A DNA stretch of 41,580 bases from UBA11524 sp051883695 (GTDB lineage Bacteria > Bacillota > Clostridia > Christensenellales > Aristaeellaceae). The stretch is from the NCBI GenBank assembly GCA_051883695.1, contig JBJEUF010000114.1, forward strand, positions 1 to 41,580, given 5' to 3'. Under the pieces are notes generated by a model, which had not been told where the DNA came from, made no database searches, and saw nothing but the letters and a program-made list of their open reading frames with translations. This document shows, one piece after another, positions 16,886 through 25,655 of the stretch; position 1 is the first letter of the stretch, and each line of letters starts with the position of its first letter. The position numbers and the translations under genes were made by a program.

Positions 16886-19231
16886 ATGAGCATGATGACT
16901 GCCAAGGAACTGATGCAGCAGGCTGAAGCGCTGCTGATGATGAACGATCATATCACGCTGGAAAAAGCCAGCGCCACCCAGCTGCACAACGCCATCTCCA
17001 CCGCCGCGATGATCGCGCTCTCTCCCCGCTGGGCGGAGTGCGAGGCCGCCCGCGAGGGCAAGCGGCAGGCGTATTACATGTCCTCGGAATACCTGATGGG
17101 CCGCATGGTGTACAACAACCTGTACTGTCTGGGGTATCTCACCGAGGTGAAGCAGCTGCTGGCCGAGCGCGGCGTGGACATCGCCGTGCTGGAGGACATC
17201 GAGGACGACGCCTTCGGCAACGGCGGTCTGGGCCGTCTGGCGGCGTGCTTCCTGGATTCCGCCGTGACCATTGACGTGCCGCTGACCGGCTACGGATTGC
17301 GCTACAAGTACGGCCTGTTCAAGCAGTCCTTCGAAAACGGCTGTCAGGTGGAGGCGCCCGATGACTGGGCGAAGTTCGGCGACCCGTGGTCGATCCGCCG
17401 CCTTGACAAGTCCGTCATCGTCAAAATGGCGACCGGCGACGTCCGTGCCGTGCCCTACGACATGCCCATCATCGGCTATGGCGCGAAGAACATCGGCACG
17501 CTGCGCCTGTGGCAGACCGAGCCCATCAAGGCGGTGGACTTCTTCCAGTTCAACGAGCAGCGCTATGAGCAGGCCGCTGCCGACCGCAACCGCGCCGAGG
17601 ACATCGTCAAATTCCTCTACCCCAACGATTCCCGCCGCGAGGGCAAGCAGATGCGCATCAAGCAGCAGTATGTGCTGGTGAGCGCAAGCCTGCAGGATAT
17701 GCTGCGCGCCTACAAGGAGCGCCACGGCGACGATTACGCCTGGTTCGTGCAGGAGCACGCCGTGCAGCTCAACGATACCCATCCCGTCATGGCGATTCCC
17801 GAGCTGATCCGCCTGCTGATGGAGGACGATTTCACCTTCGAGGCGGCGTTCCAGATCGCCAGCGAGACCTTCGCCTACACCAACCACACCGTCATGCAGG
17901 AAGCCCTCGAAAAGTGGGATGTGAACCTGATGGCCTCCGTCTGCCCGGAGATCGTCGAGATCATCCGCATGATCGACGAGAAGTTCAAGGCCGAGATGGC
18001 GGAAAAGGGCTTCGAGGTCAAGCCGACCCGCTGCATCCTGTGGGGCGATCAGATTCACATGGCGCAGCTGGCCGTGTACGCCTCCTACGCCACCAACGGC
18101 GTGGCCGCCATCCACTCCCGGATTCTCCAGGAGGATGTGTTCGCGGACTGGTACGCTGTGTATCCCGAGCGCTTCCAGAACAAGACCAACGGCATCACCC
18201 AGCGCCGCTGGCTGGGTCTGTGCAATCCGGAGCTGGTGAAGCTGATCTCCGGCAAAATCGGCGACGGCTTCCTGACCGACCTGTATCAGCTGGAGAGGCT
18301 CAAGCCCTTCATCGACGATGACCTTGCACAGGACTTCATCGCCGTGAAGCGGGAAAAGAAGGTACAGCTGGCTGCGGAGATTCTCAAGCGCGAAGGCGTG
18401 CAGCTTGATCCCGACATGATCTTTGACGTGCAGGTCAAGCGATTGCACGAGTACAAGCGCCAGTTCATGAACGCGCTGTCCATCCTGAACATCTACTACA
18501 AGCTCAAGGACGGCACCCTGACCGATTTCACGCCCACCGCCTTCATCTTCGGCGCAAAGGCCGCCGCCGGGTATGCCCGCGCGAAGGCCGTCATCCACCT
18601 CATCAACCAGATTGCCGACATAGTCAACAACGATCCGGAAACCAGCCCGCTGCTGAAGGTTGTGTTCGTGCAGAACTACAACTGCTCCTGGGCGGAGAAG
18701 ATCATTCCCGCGGCGGATGTGTCCGAGCAGATTTCTCCCGCCGGTACCGAGGCCAGCGGCACCGGCAATATGAAGCTGATGCTGAACGGCGCCGTCACCC
18801 TGGGCACCTTCGACGGTGCGAACGTGGAGATCGTCGAGCAGGCAGGGCGCGAGAACAACTACATCTTCGGCGCGACCGTCGAGGAGCTCAACGCCCTCAA
18901 GCCCCATTACGATCCCCGCGCCATTTACCGCGAGGATGCGGACATCGCCCGGGTACTGGACGCACTGGTGAACGGCACCTTCCAGGATGAGGACAGCATG
19001 CTCAAGGAGCTGGTTTCCTCCCTGCTGGTTGGCGCCAGCTGGCACCAGCCCGACCACTACTTCGTTCTGCACGACTTCAATTCCTACATGGACGCGAAGC
19101 TCCGCTGCAACCGCGAGTACCGCGACCGCATCGGCTTTGCGAAGAAGTGCCTGATGAATGTTGCCAGCGCGGGCAAGTTCTCCTCCGACCGTACCATCCG
19201 GCAGTACGCGGACGAAATCTGGCACGTATAA
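16886..19231 (+). CDS. glgP: Glycogen/maltodextrin phosphorylase
   Basis: GT35 enzyme that splits alpha-1,4-glucan with phosphate to glucose-1-phosphate; cytosolic and PLP-dependent. It has 781 residues, near the usual 790-830. Landmarks are RQAYYMSSEYLMGR at about 60, DDAFGNGGLGRLAACFLDS at about 110-128, QLNDTHPVMAIPELIR, VQVKRLHEYKRQFMN, and EASGTGNMKLMLNGA with the PLP lysine (Lys630). GGAGGT at 16871 precedes the ATG. It forms an operon with malQ, so long dextrins made by MalQ feed it. A strong terminator follows at 19238-19281. No glycogen synthesis genes are in the window, so storage glycogen versus imported dextrins cannot be decided. Confidence 0.97.
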   Translation: MSMMTAKELMQQAEALLMMNDHITLEKASATQLHNAISTAAMIALSPRWAECEAAREGKRQAYYMSSEYLMGRMVYNNLYCLGYLTEVKQLLAERGVDIAVLEDIEDDAFGNGGLGRLAACFLDSAVTIDVPLTGYGLRYKYGLFKQSFENGCQVEAPDDWAKFGDPWSIRRLDKSVIVKMATGDVRAVPYDMPIIGYGAKNIGTLRLWQTEPIKAVDFFQFNEQRYEQAAADRNRAEDIVKFLYPNDSRREGKQMRIKQQYVLVSASLQDMLRAYKERHGDDYAWFVQEHAVQLNDTHPVMAIPELIRLLMEDDFTFEAAFQIASETFAYTNHTVMQEALEKWDVNLMASVCPEIVEIIRMIDEKFKAEMAEKGFEVKPTRCILWGDQIHMAQLAVYASYATNGVAAIHSRILQEDVFADWYAVYPERFQNKTNGITQRRWLGLCNPELVKLISGKIGDGFLTDLYQLERLKPFIDDDLAQDFIAVKREKKVQLAAEILKREGVQLDPDMIFDVQVKRLHEYKRQFMNALSILNIYYKLKDGTLTDFTPTAFIFGAKAAAGYARAKAVIHLINQIADIVNNDPETSPLLKVVFVQNYNCSWAEKIIPAADVSEQISPAGTEASGTGNMKLMLNGAVTLGTFDGANVEIVEQAGRENNYIFGATVEELNALKPHYDPRAIYREDADIARVLDALVNGTFQDEDSMLKELVSSLLVGASWHQPDHYFVLHDFNSYMDAKLRCNREYRDRIGFAKKCLMNVASAGKFSSDRTIRQYADEIWHV

Positions 19232-19237
19232 ACACAG

Positions 19238-19281
19238 GGAGCCGCAGCTTTCTCTCTCGGATGAAGGCTGCGGCTCCTTTT
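19238..19281 (+). terminator. Terminator of malQ-glgP
   Basis: A 10-bp stem GGAGCCGCAG/CTGCGGCTCC (19238-19247 with 19268-19277) and four T. Confidence 0.85.
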
Positions 19282-19297
19282 CATGACTGTGGACAGT

Positions 19298-19966
19298 TTA
19301 CTGACAGGCGATGTACACATCCATGCTCTCTCCGGCGGTCTCAAAGCAGGGTATCACGTCCTTCTCCGTGTGCTGCAGGCCATTGAGGCGCATGTACTCC
19401 ATCAGGGCCTTGTACGCCCCCGGTATGGTCACGAAGGGCGTATCAAAGGGGCGCTCAATATGGACGGCGGCATAGCGGTGCGCTTCCTGACGGCAGATTC
19501 CGCAGTCTTCAGGCAACACGCCCTCGGGCAGAATCCAGGCAGCGACATAGCCGTGCATGTGGTACACGTTGACCTGCTCCACGCTCACCGCCGGAAAATC
19601 CCAGCCGATAATGCGCGGCTTGTCCACGCCGTTATCCCGGGCGATGGCGGAAACGCGGTGAATCGCGTCGCCTTCCGGGTCCGCGCTGACCACGGCATAT
19701 CGGATATACCTGAAGGCAGGCACCGTCTCCACCCGGAAGCTGCTGTACGCGGTATCCAGCGCGTCCAGCTCCTCCCGGAACAGGCCGTCCAGCGTACAGC
19801 TGAAGATGCCGCAAAGCTCAATGGCCTTGTCCATTTCCGGCACGGCAGCGTCCATCTCCCACTTGGAGATCGTCTGCCGGCTGACGTTCAGCCGATCCGC
19901 CAGCGCCTCCTGCGTCATGTTCCTGCTCAGCCTGCGCAGGTGCTGAAGGTTCTTCCCGAAGCTCAT
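19298..19966 (-). CDS. XRE-HTH regulator with GyrI-like effector-binding domain
   Basis: A 222-residue regulator. Residues 1-60 are an XRE helix-turn-helix (LRRLSRNMTQEALADRLNVS then RQTISKWEMDAAVPEMDKAI). About 75-222 match the AraC/GyrI-like effector-binding domain seen in multidrug sensors (FRVETVPAFRYIRYAVVS; YAAVHIERPFDTPFVTIPGAYKALMEYM). The start at 19966 is chosen because GAGGTGGATGAG precedes it and because the longer form would begin inside the -10 box of the promoter at 20010-20038. It is divergent from the ABC importer operon at 20175 and could control it, but no shared operator was found. The bound ligand is unknown. Confidence 0.88.
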   Translation of the reverse strand: MSFGKNLQHLRRLSRNMTQEALADRLNVSRQTISKWEMDAAVPEMDKAIELCGIFSCTLDGLFREELDALDTAYSSFRVETVPAFRYIRYAVVSADPEGDAIHRVSAIARDNGVDKPRIIGWDFPAVSVEQVNVYHMHGYVAAWILPEGVLPEDCGICRQEAHRYAAVHIERPFDTPFVTIPGAYKALMEYMRLNGLQHTEKDVIPCFETAGESMDVYIACQ

Positions 19967-20009
19967 CTCATCCACCTCGTTCTCAGATTCCGCGTCGCGG
20001 TATGTGACC

Positions 20010-20038
20010 ATCATAGCACAGGGCGTCGGAAAAGTCTA
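20010..20038 (-). promoter_or_regulatory. Promoter of the XRE regulator gene
   Basis: On the minus strand: TAGACT (20033-20038), 17-bp spacer, TATGAT (20010-20015). Confidence 0.6.
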
Positions 20039-20174
20039 CCAAGCTGCAGGCGCACATTGATCCGGATGCGCAACCATCACGCGCGCTGCTCCCGACACCC
20101 ATTTGTCTGCCCTGCATACCCTGTGATTGACGGCAAGGCAGCAAGATCGCCCTGCCCGAAAGGATGAATGCACC

Positions 20175-20963
20175 ATGCCTCAACAGGCATACCTGCGGGT
20201 AGACGGGCTCACCAAGCACTTCGGCGCCGCACCCCATGCCGTCACCGCCATCGAAAACGTGTCCTTCACCCTTGCGCAGGGCCGTTTTCTCTCCATCCTC
20301 GGCCCCAGCGGCTGCGGCAAATCCACCCTGTTCAACATCATCGCCGGTCTCATGCCGCCCGATGCCGGTGATGTGACCCTCATGGACGAATCGCTCCTCA
20401 TGAAGCCCGGCACCACCGGCTACATGCTCCAAAAGGATCTGCTCCTCCCCTGGCGCTCCATCGCGGACAACATCACCATGTTCCGGACGCTCCACGGCAC
20501 GCCGCGCAAAAAGGCGCTGCTATCCGCCCTGCCGGACGCGGAGGCCTGCGGCCTGGACGCGCTCCTGCACCGCCGCCCGGATGAGCTGTCCGGCGGTCAG
20601 CGGCAGCGCGCGGCGCTCGTCCGCACCCTGCAGACGGGGAAGGACCTGCTGCTGCTTGACGAGCCCTTCGGCGCGCTGGACGCCATCACCCGATTGCACC
20701 TGCAGGAGCTGCTGACCGACGTTTGCATGAAGAAGAACAAAACCGTGCTGTTTGTGACCCATGACGTGGATGAGGCGCTCATGCTCTCGGACGAGGTGCT
20801 GGTGATGGGCAGCCATCCCGGGCGGATCATCGGGCACTACCAGCTCCCGCTGGAAAAGCCCCGGACGCTCAAAACCCTTGCGCTTGCGCAGCTGGTGGAA
20901 ATGAAGGCGGACATCATGTCGCTGCTGGATCAGGAGGTAAGGCAGAATGCGGCAGGCAAATAA
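20175..20963 (+). CDS. ABC importer ATPase, SsuB/TauB/NrtD type
   Basis: A 262-residue ATPase energising an importer of the nitrate/sulfonate/taurine/thiamine-precursor class. Walker A is GPSGCGKSTLFNIIAGLM (about 43-60), the Q-loop GYMLQKDLLLPWRS, the signature LSGGQRQRAALVR, and Walker B LLLLDEPFGALD with catalytic Glu and D-loop. The switch His is in FVTHDVDEAL. The start at 20175 is chosen because the family N-terminus begins with LRVDGLTKHFG soon after; AAAGGA lies about ten bases upstream. It overlaps the permease gene by 17 bases. The substrate cannot be told from sequence. Confidence 0.93.
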   Translation: MPQQAYLRVDGLTKHFGAAPHAVTAIENVSFTLAQGRFLSILGPSGCGKSTLFNIIAGLMPPDAGDVTLMDESLLMKPGTTGYMLQKDLLLPWRSIADNITMFRTLHGTPRKKALLSALPDAEACGLDALLHRRPDELSGGQRQRAALVRTLQTGKDLLLLDEPFGALDAITRLHLQELLTDVCMKKNKTVLFVTHDVDEALMLSDEVLVMGSHPGRIIGHYQLPLEKPRTLKTLALAQLVEMKADIMSLLDQEVRQNAAGK

Positions 20964-21735
20964 GCCCGTTTCGATGCTCAGGATCAATCTCTGGCGCTGG
21001 GGGCTGCTGATCGGGCTGATTCTCCTCTGGGAGGCGGGCAGCCGCGTTGGGCTGATTGACCCCTTCTTCTTTTCCAGCCCCAGCCAGATTGTCCGGACAG
21101 CCGTCATCAAGTGGCAATCCGGCCAGCTGTGGCGGGATATTGTGTACACTGGTTCTTCAACGCTGCTGGGGTTTGTGCTGGGGACGGTCGTCGGAAGCGC
21201 GATCGGACTGCTTTTCTGGTTCAGCCGCCGCGTTGCGCTGGTGGCGGAGCCGTGGATGATCGTGCTCAACGCGCTGCCAAAGCTGGCCCTTGCGCCGGTG
21301 CTGGTCATCTGGTTCGGCATCGGCTTCTCCTCAAAGGTTGTGCTGGCGTTCCTGATGACCGTGGTTGTAGCGGCCATGTCAGCCTATGGCGGCGTACAGA
21401 GCGTCGACCCGGCGCTGGAAACCCTCATGATCTCCCTGGGCGCAAAGCGCAGGCAGGTGTTCACCCGGCTGGTCGTCCCCTCCGCAATGCCCTCCGTCAT
21501 CACAGGTCTGCGCGTGAACATCGCGCTGGCCATGGCAGGCTCCATCGTCGGCGAATTCATTGCATCGGATCGCGGTCTGGGCCGTATGATTGTGTATGCC
21601 GGTACGACGTTTGACCTGAAGCTCGTTTGGGTCGGCGTGGTGGTGCTGTCCATCGTCAGCGTGCTGATGTACGCGGGCGTGGTGCTGCTGGAGAAGCTCC
21701 TGCTCCGCCACTGGACGGTGCGCAAGCCGGACTAA
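20947..21735 (+). CDS. ABC importer permease, SsuC/TauC type
   Basis: A 262-residue membrane protein of the binding-protein-dependent permease family with about six helices (first at about 14-32, last at about 230-250). The cytoplasmic EAA-like loop is SLGAKRRQVFTRLVVPSAMP at about 160-180, followed by the usual IVGEFIASDRGLGRMI. The start codon lies inside the ATPase gene, with GGAGGT at about 20934, so translation is probably coupled. It forms the membrane channel for the ATPase and the binding protein on either side. Confidence 0.93.
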   Translation: MRQANKPVSMLRINLWRWGLLIGLILLWEAGSRVGLIDPFFFSSPSQIVRTAVIKWQSGQLWRDIVYTGSSTLLGFVLGTVVGSAIGLLFWFSRRVALVAEPWMIVLNALPKLALAPVLVIWFGIGFSSKVVLAFLMTVVVAAMSAYGGVQSVDPALETLMISLGAKRRQVFTRLVVPSAMPSVITGLRVNIALAMAGSIVGEFIASDRGLGRMIVYAGTTFDLKLVWVGVVVLSIVSVLMYAGVVLLEKLLLRHWTVRKPD

Positions 21736-21754
21736 CCGTATGGAGGCGAATCCC

Positions 21755-22801
21755 ATGAACCGCAAGCTCCTTGCCCTGCTCACAGCACTGCTCCTGCTCG
21801 CCGCCCCCGCCGCACTCGCTGAAACGGCTCCATTGCGCGCCATCGTCGTTGCCGAGCCGGTGCACCTCATCGGCTATCTGCCGCTGTATGTGGCCATCCA
21901 CGAGGGCTACTTCGCGGAGGAAGGCCTCGACGTCACCGTCGTGCAGGCCACCGGCGGCGCGCACGTCACGGCGGTCGTATCCGGCGATGCCTTCGCGGTC
22001 ATCGGCGGCGTGGACAGCTACAACTTCGCCAATCAGGGCAACAGCGATCCCATCCGCGCCATCGTCAACTGCGTCAACCGCGCCAATGTGTACCTCTTTG
22101 CCCGCAAGGGACTCGTCCCTGCCTCCGACAGCGCGGAGGATCTGGCAGACTTCCTGCGCGGCAGGATCATCGTCGCCGGGCGCTACGGCGGCTCCCCGAA
22201 CGTGCTGACCCGCTATCTGGTGAAATCCGTCGGCCTTGATCCCGACCGGGACGTGACGCTCTCCGAGAACGCCGACGCCTCCACCGTCACCGCCATGCTG
22301 CGCTACGGGCAGGGCGATATCGGCAACGGCGGCGAACCGCAGATCTCCGAGGGCGTCACTGCCGGCATCTTTGAGGAGCCCTTCATCAAGTTCCCCGACC
22401 TGGGCGATTACGCCTATTCCGTCATCGGTGTGAAGCAATCCACCATTGACTACGATCCCGACACCTGCGAGCGCTTCGTGCGCGCAATGCTCCGGGCGCT
22501 GCGGGTCGTGCAGACGGATCGCGCAACGGCGGAGCGCGTGCTGGCCATCGAGTTCTCCACCCTGACGGAGGAAGGCCGTCAGGCTGCCCTGGACCGCGCC
22601 TACGAGGATCATCTCTGGAGCGAGGACGGCTTCATCAGCAGGGCCGCCGTCGACACCTGCATGGAGGTCGTGAGCATCTCCGGGCTCTATGACGGTACCT
22701 GGGACTACGGGAAAATCGTCGATATGCAGTTTGTCGAGAAGCTCACGGAGAAAGCGCCGTGCGGCGAAAGCTGCGAATGCGGACAATGCACGGCTGAATG
22801 A
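21755..22801 (+). CDS. ABC importer substrate-binding protein, NMT1/THI5-SsuA-like, with C-terminal Cys cluster
   Basis: A 348-residue extracytoplasmic binding protein of the NMT1/THI5/SsuA class. Residues 1-24 are a signal peptide ending PAALA/E. There is no lipobox Cys, which is unusual since most Gram-positive binding proteins are lipoproteins. The mature domain starts LRAIVVAEPVHLIGYLPLYVAIHEGYFAEEGLDV; the family loop AHVTAVVSGDAFAVIGGVDS and GRYGGSPNVLTRYLVKSVGL follow. The last residues are EKAPCGESCECGQCTAE, with Cys336, 340, 342 and 345. This CxxxCxCxxC group may bind metal or be a thiol handle. The start at 21755 (ATGGAGGCG upstream) is preferred to 21740. The substrate is unknown. 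Confidence 0.9.
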   Translation: MNRKLLALLTALLLLAAPAALAETAPLRAIVVAEPVHLIGYLPLYVAIHEGYFAEEGLDVTVVQATGGAHVTAVVSGDAFAVIGGVDSYNFANQGNSDPIRAIVNCVNRANVYLFARKGLVPASDSAEDLADFLRGRIIVAGRYGGSPNVLTRYLVKSVGLDPDRDVTLSENADASTVTAMLRYGQGDIGNGGEPQISEGVTAGIFEEPFIKFPDLGDYAYSVIGVKQSTIDYDPDTCERFVRAMLRALRVVQTDRATAERVLAIEFSTLTEEGRQAALDRAYEDHLWSEDGFISRAAVDTCMEVVSISGLYDGTWDYGKIVDMQFVEKLTEKAPCGESCECGQCTAE

Positions 22802-22821
22802 CACGCTTCACAAATGAAAGA

Positions 22822-22851
22822 ACGCAAGCCCTGCACCCGCGGGGCTTGCGT
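22822..22851. repeat. Left copy of 30-bp direct repeat flanking hairpin element 2
   Basis: A hairpin with 10-bp arms ACGCAAGCCC/GGGCTTGCGT. Exact copy at 23065-23094. It lies 21 bp after the binding-protein stop. Confidence 0.92.
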
Positions 22852-23064
22852 CAGCGTGTCGAAAAAGTGCTTAAGCACTTTTTCGAGGAATTGCACTCCG
22901 TCACTGTCAGGGCTGCAAGCAGCCCTGACGGCCGTTCCTCCGTGTAAGGAAAGTTTCCGGCAGAGCCGGAAACGCCCCGCCCGACCGGCAAAGCCGGTCG
23001 ATACGAATACAGTCAGAGGGCCTGCGGGCCCTCCGACACCTCCCAAGGCTTTTTTGACAGTCTG
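22852..23064. mobile_element. Hairpin-array element, copy 2 (reverse orientation)
   Basis: A 213-bp unit lying between the convergent binding-protein and VanW genes. It is the reverse complement of copy 1 with few changes. Hairpins: 22860-22885 (11-bp stem), 22906-22929 (11-bp stem), 22953-22973 (9-bp), 22982-23000 (8-bp), 23016-23033 (7-bp, TGCG loop). Its ends, CAGCGTGTCGAAAAAG and the complement of CAGACTGTCAAAAAAG, touch the flanking 30-bp direct repeats exactly, which gives the clearest view of the borders. No coding gene is recognised inside it. Confidence 0.85.
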
Positions 23065-23094
23065 ACGCAAGCCCTGCACCCGCGGGGCTTGCGT
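23065..23094 (-). repeat. Right copy of 30-bp direct repeat; hairpin behind VanW gene
   Basis: Exact copy of 22822-22851. It lies eight bases after the VanW stop and would serve as the transcript-end hairpin of that minus-strand gene. On the far side, the left copy is followed on the minus strand by TCTTTCATTT, a fair T tract, suggesting that one original terminator was split by the insertion. Confidence 0.85.
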
Positions 23095-23102
23095 TATGCT
23101 GT

Positions 23103-24935
23103 TCAGGTTCCGGTCCCGTACACATTGGGCTTGTTGTGCTCAATGGTCTTTTTGTACATCGCGTACTCCGAGGTGTGGAGCAGCTCGCGGCTGACCTCCT
23201 TGCCGTTCTGGTACCAGACCTTGTACGTCTGCACCTTGTAGGCCGTCCGGGGCTTGATGGTCACCTTCTCCGTGCCGTAGTCCAGACTGGGGTTGTAGAT
23301 GTACACCGCTTCATCCGGCGGCGCCTTGGTGTAGACGACCTCGCTCTCCAGATCAATGGACACGCCGCTTCCAAGGCTCTTGCCGTAGATTTCCACGGTG
23401 ACGGTCTTGGCGGACTTATCGCACCACGCGACAATGAAGATCGGCCAATCCGTGCTGTTGACGAACTTGAAGTCCAGGTTCGGCCAGTTGACCGCCGCGT
23501 CCTCGCCCTTGGGCACATAATCGGACGGCCAGGCATGGGGCTTGCGGGACGTGATGGTCAGGTTCGCGCGGGCCACCGCGTTGAACAGCGTGGAGCTGGT
23601 CTGACATACGCCGCCGCCGATCTCATCGAAGGTTTCTCCGCCCGCGATGGCTGCGGCAGGCTTGTACCCCTTCTCCGCGGTGCGTTCGCCCGTCGCCTTG
23701 TTGAAGGAAAAGGTCTCCCCCGGCAGCAGGGTCGTGCCATTGATGGCCCGCGCCGACAGGTCGATGTTGGTGGTCCGGTTCGTGCTGCCCGTTTTCTTCG
23801 TCGTGAAGGAGGACACCAGCCCGAAGCTGTTCATCAGCTCCGCCCGGGTCACATCCGCCAGCCGAATCTCCGGCTCCACCTGCACCGTGCCGGAATAGAT
23901 GCCGCTGTCCAGCATGGACACCACCTGATTGTAGATGGCATCCGCGTCGATATACACGCCGGACTCATCGCTGTTGAAGGTGAAGGTTTTCGTGGTCTGG
24001 TCAAAGGACGCGACCGTCGCATTCACCGGGTCGCGGTTGACGGCACCGGCAATCTCATTCACCATCGACCGCACCGTATCCCGGTCATAGGTGGTCACGG
24101 TGTAGAGCGCCACGGGCGATTCCTGCGCGGCATAGACCGCGTTCAGCCGCTGGCTCAGGGGAGTCACCGTTCCGCTGCGGTAGGACAGGGTACTGGAGCG
24201 TCCCACCGCCCACGCCTGCATCACAACCTCCTCGATGTTGCGGTACAGCGGCACATTGCCCGAGTTGATCGACCACCTGTAGCCCCCGACGCTCACGCCG
24301 ATGTCGAAGCTCCCGCCTGCGCCACCGGATACCGTAGCAACCGCCGCAGCCGCCTGCTCCCGGGTCATGCCGCCCACGTGGATGCCGTCGATGTAGACAT
24401 AGTTGTGTATCCGATCCGTTTCCAGCCGTGCGCGGGCGGCGTCATGCGCGTCAATCAGCTGCTGATCCCTCTTTATCAGGCTGCCGTTGACAAAGGCGAA
24501 GCTGGGCATGGATTCAAAGGTCACATCCATCAGCTGGGGCGCGGCAAAGAGCAGCAGCACGCCGCTGGTGATCAGGCAGATGAAGGCCACCGCCGCCCAG
24601 AGCGCCGTATTCCTGTTTCTGCGCGGCTTGCGCCGGGCATCCCGGATCGGACGCGAGCCGTCCGCACCTGCCGGATCGAAATCACTGTATTCCGACGCCG
24701 TCCGCCGGGGGATCGCCGCCTGAGCGCTCTGCCGGTATTGCGCCTGCCGGGCCTGGAGCTCCGCCGAACGCCCGATGGGCTGGCGGGCCTGCGGCGCACG
24801 GGCCTGACGTGCCGGTGTCACATCTGCGGGTTTCTGAGGGAGCCTCTGGGGCTGGGCAGCGCTCCGGGTTTCTTCCGGCTGCTCCGCATACCGGTCCGCC
24901 CGGCGCTTCCTGCCGGGATTGGGTGTCTGGGTCAT
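23103..24935 (-). CDS. Membrane-anchored VanW family protein with C-terminal G5-like domain
   Basis: A 610-residue envelope protein resembling YoaR/VanW proteins of Firmicutes. Residues 1-105 are a basic, Gln/Arg/Ala/Pro-rich cytoplasmic region without predicted fold. One membrane helix lies at about 109-137 (ALWAAVAFICLITSGVLLLF). Outside the cell follow a PG-binding_4-like part (VYIDGIHVGGMTREQAAAAV), a central domain, the VanW domain with GGGVCQTSSTLFNAVARANL near 438, and a G5-like end (EKVTIKPRTAYKVQTYKVWY). GGAGGT seven bases upstream fixes the start at 24935. G5 and PG-binding_4 domains suggest wall attachment. VanW proteins have no proven reaction. It lies downstream of rex, with a possible terminator between them. 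Confidence 0.88.
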   Translation of the reverse strand: MTQTPNPGRKRRADRYAEQPEETRSAAQPQRLPQKPADVTPARQARAPQARQPIGRSAELQARQAQYRQSAQAAIPRRTASEYSDFDPAGADGSRPIRDARRKPRRNRNTALWAAVAFICLITSGVLLLFAAPQLMDVTFESMPSFAFVNGSLIKRDQQLIDAHDAARARLETDRIHNYVYIDGIHVGGMTREQAAAAVATVSGGAGGSFDIGVSVGGYRWSINSGNVPLYRNIEEVVMQAWAVGRSSTLSYRSGTVTPLSQRLNAVYAAQESPVALYTVTTYDRDTVRSMVNEIAGAVNRDPVNATVASFDQTTKTFTFNSDESGVYIDADAIYNQVVSMLDSGIYSGTVQVEPEIRLADVTRAELMNSFGLVSSFTTKKTGSTNRTTNIDLSARAINGTTLLPGETFSFNKATGERTAEKGYKPAAAIAGGETFDEIGGGVCQTSSTLFNAVARANLTITSRKPHAWPSDYVPKGEDAAVNWPNLDFKFVNSTDWPIFIVAWCDKSAKTVTVEIYGKSLGSGVSIDLESEVVYTKAPPDEAVYIYNPSLDYGTEKVTIKPRTAYKVQTYKVWYQNGKEVSRELLHTSEYAMYKKTIEHNKPNVYGTGT

Positions 24936-24972
24936 TTGGACCTCCTGATGCTCGTATTCATTCTGAAATGAC

Positions 24973-25003
24973 AAAAGCGCCGGCGGTTCACTCCGCGCGC
25001 GCT
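24973..25003 (-). terminator. Possible terminator of rex
   Basis: An imperfect 11-bp stem (9 pairs) between 24976-24986 and 24993-25003, with TTTTGTC on the minus strand. It is moderate, and read-through into the VanW gene is possible. Confidence 0.5.
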
Positions 25004-25022
25004 CTTATCTTCTGTAACAATC

Positions 25023-25655
25023 TCAGTTTTCGTCCCTGTGCGCCATGCGGTAGGAGAGCTGCTGCAGGCTGTCCATCAGATGGACGTTCACCACCAGCAT
25101 ATCCTCCGGGTGCGGCAGATCCGCCGGGGCGAAGTTCCAGATGGCACGGATGCCGCAGTCATACAGCCGCTTGAGGACTTCATAGGAGAAGCGCTTGGGC
25201 AACGCCAGCACCGCGATATCCACCGTGTTCTGCGCAAGGAACGTCTCCAGCTCATCGGTGTGGAGCACGGGAATGCCGTCCAGCTCCCTGCCCACCTTGT
25301 CCTCCGCCACGTCGAACATGGCGATTGTGCGGAAGCCCTCCCGGGAAAAGCTCGGATACCGCGCCACCGCGCAGCCGATGTTGCCCGCACCGATGATGAT
25401 GACCCGGTGCTCCCGGGTCAGCCCAAGGATCTCCCCGATGTGTCCCTTCAGCTCCGACACCCGGTAGCCATAGCCCTGGCGGCCGAATCCGCCGAAGCAG
25501 TTGATATCCTGTCGAATCTGCGAGGGCGTCAGGTTCATGCGGGCGCCCAGCTCCTGCGAAGAAATCTGCGTAACGCCCAGCGCTTCCAGCTCGCGCAGAT
25601 GGCGGTAGTAACCCGGCAATCGGCGGATCACAGCATCGGAAACATGTCCTGCCAT
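25023..25655 (-). CDS. rex: Redox-sensing transcriptional repressor Rex
   Basis: A 210-residue dimeric repressor that senses the NADH/NAD+ ratio and controls fermentation and respiration genes. Residues 1-80 form a winged helix (DAVIRRLPGYYRHLRELEAL; SQELGARMNLTPSQIRQDI, then CFGGFGRQGYGY). The Rossmann domain starts at about 90 with IIIGAGNIGCAVARY, the GxGxxG NADH loop, and ends with NFAPADLP and NVHLMDSLQQLSYRM. The start at 25655 follows AGGAGGAACGGGC; an upstream extension of 41 codons crosses the promoter and is rejected. It has its own promoter at 25707-25735. A weak Rex-box-like stretch lies between that promoter and the gene, but it is too poor to claim. Its presence supports an anaerobic, fermentative life. 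Confidence 0.95.
   Translation of the reverse strand: MAGHVSDAVIRRLPGYYRHLRELEALGVTQISSQELGARMNLTPSQIRQDINCFGGFGRQGYGYRVSELKGHIGEILGLTREHRVIIIGAGNIGCAVARYPSFSREGFRTIAMFDVAEDKVGRELDGIPVLHTDELETFLAQNTVDIAVLALPKRFSYEVLKRLYDCGIRAIWNFAPADLPHPEDMLVVNVHLMDSLQQLSYRMAHRDEN

Noticed and set aside
19967..20174. TPP or other riboswitch before the NMT1-type importer
   Set aside because: The conserved CTGAGA and ACCTGA blocks of the TPP element are absent, and no other known riboswitch core was seen.
22705..23079. Frames of 83 to 124 codons running through hairpin element 2
   Set aside because: They cross the hairpins and repeats and have no RBS or family match; the element is treated as non-coding.
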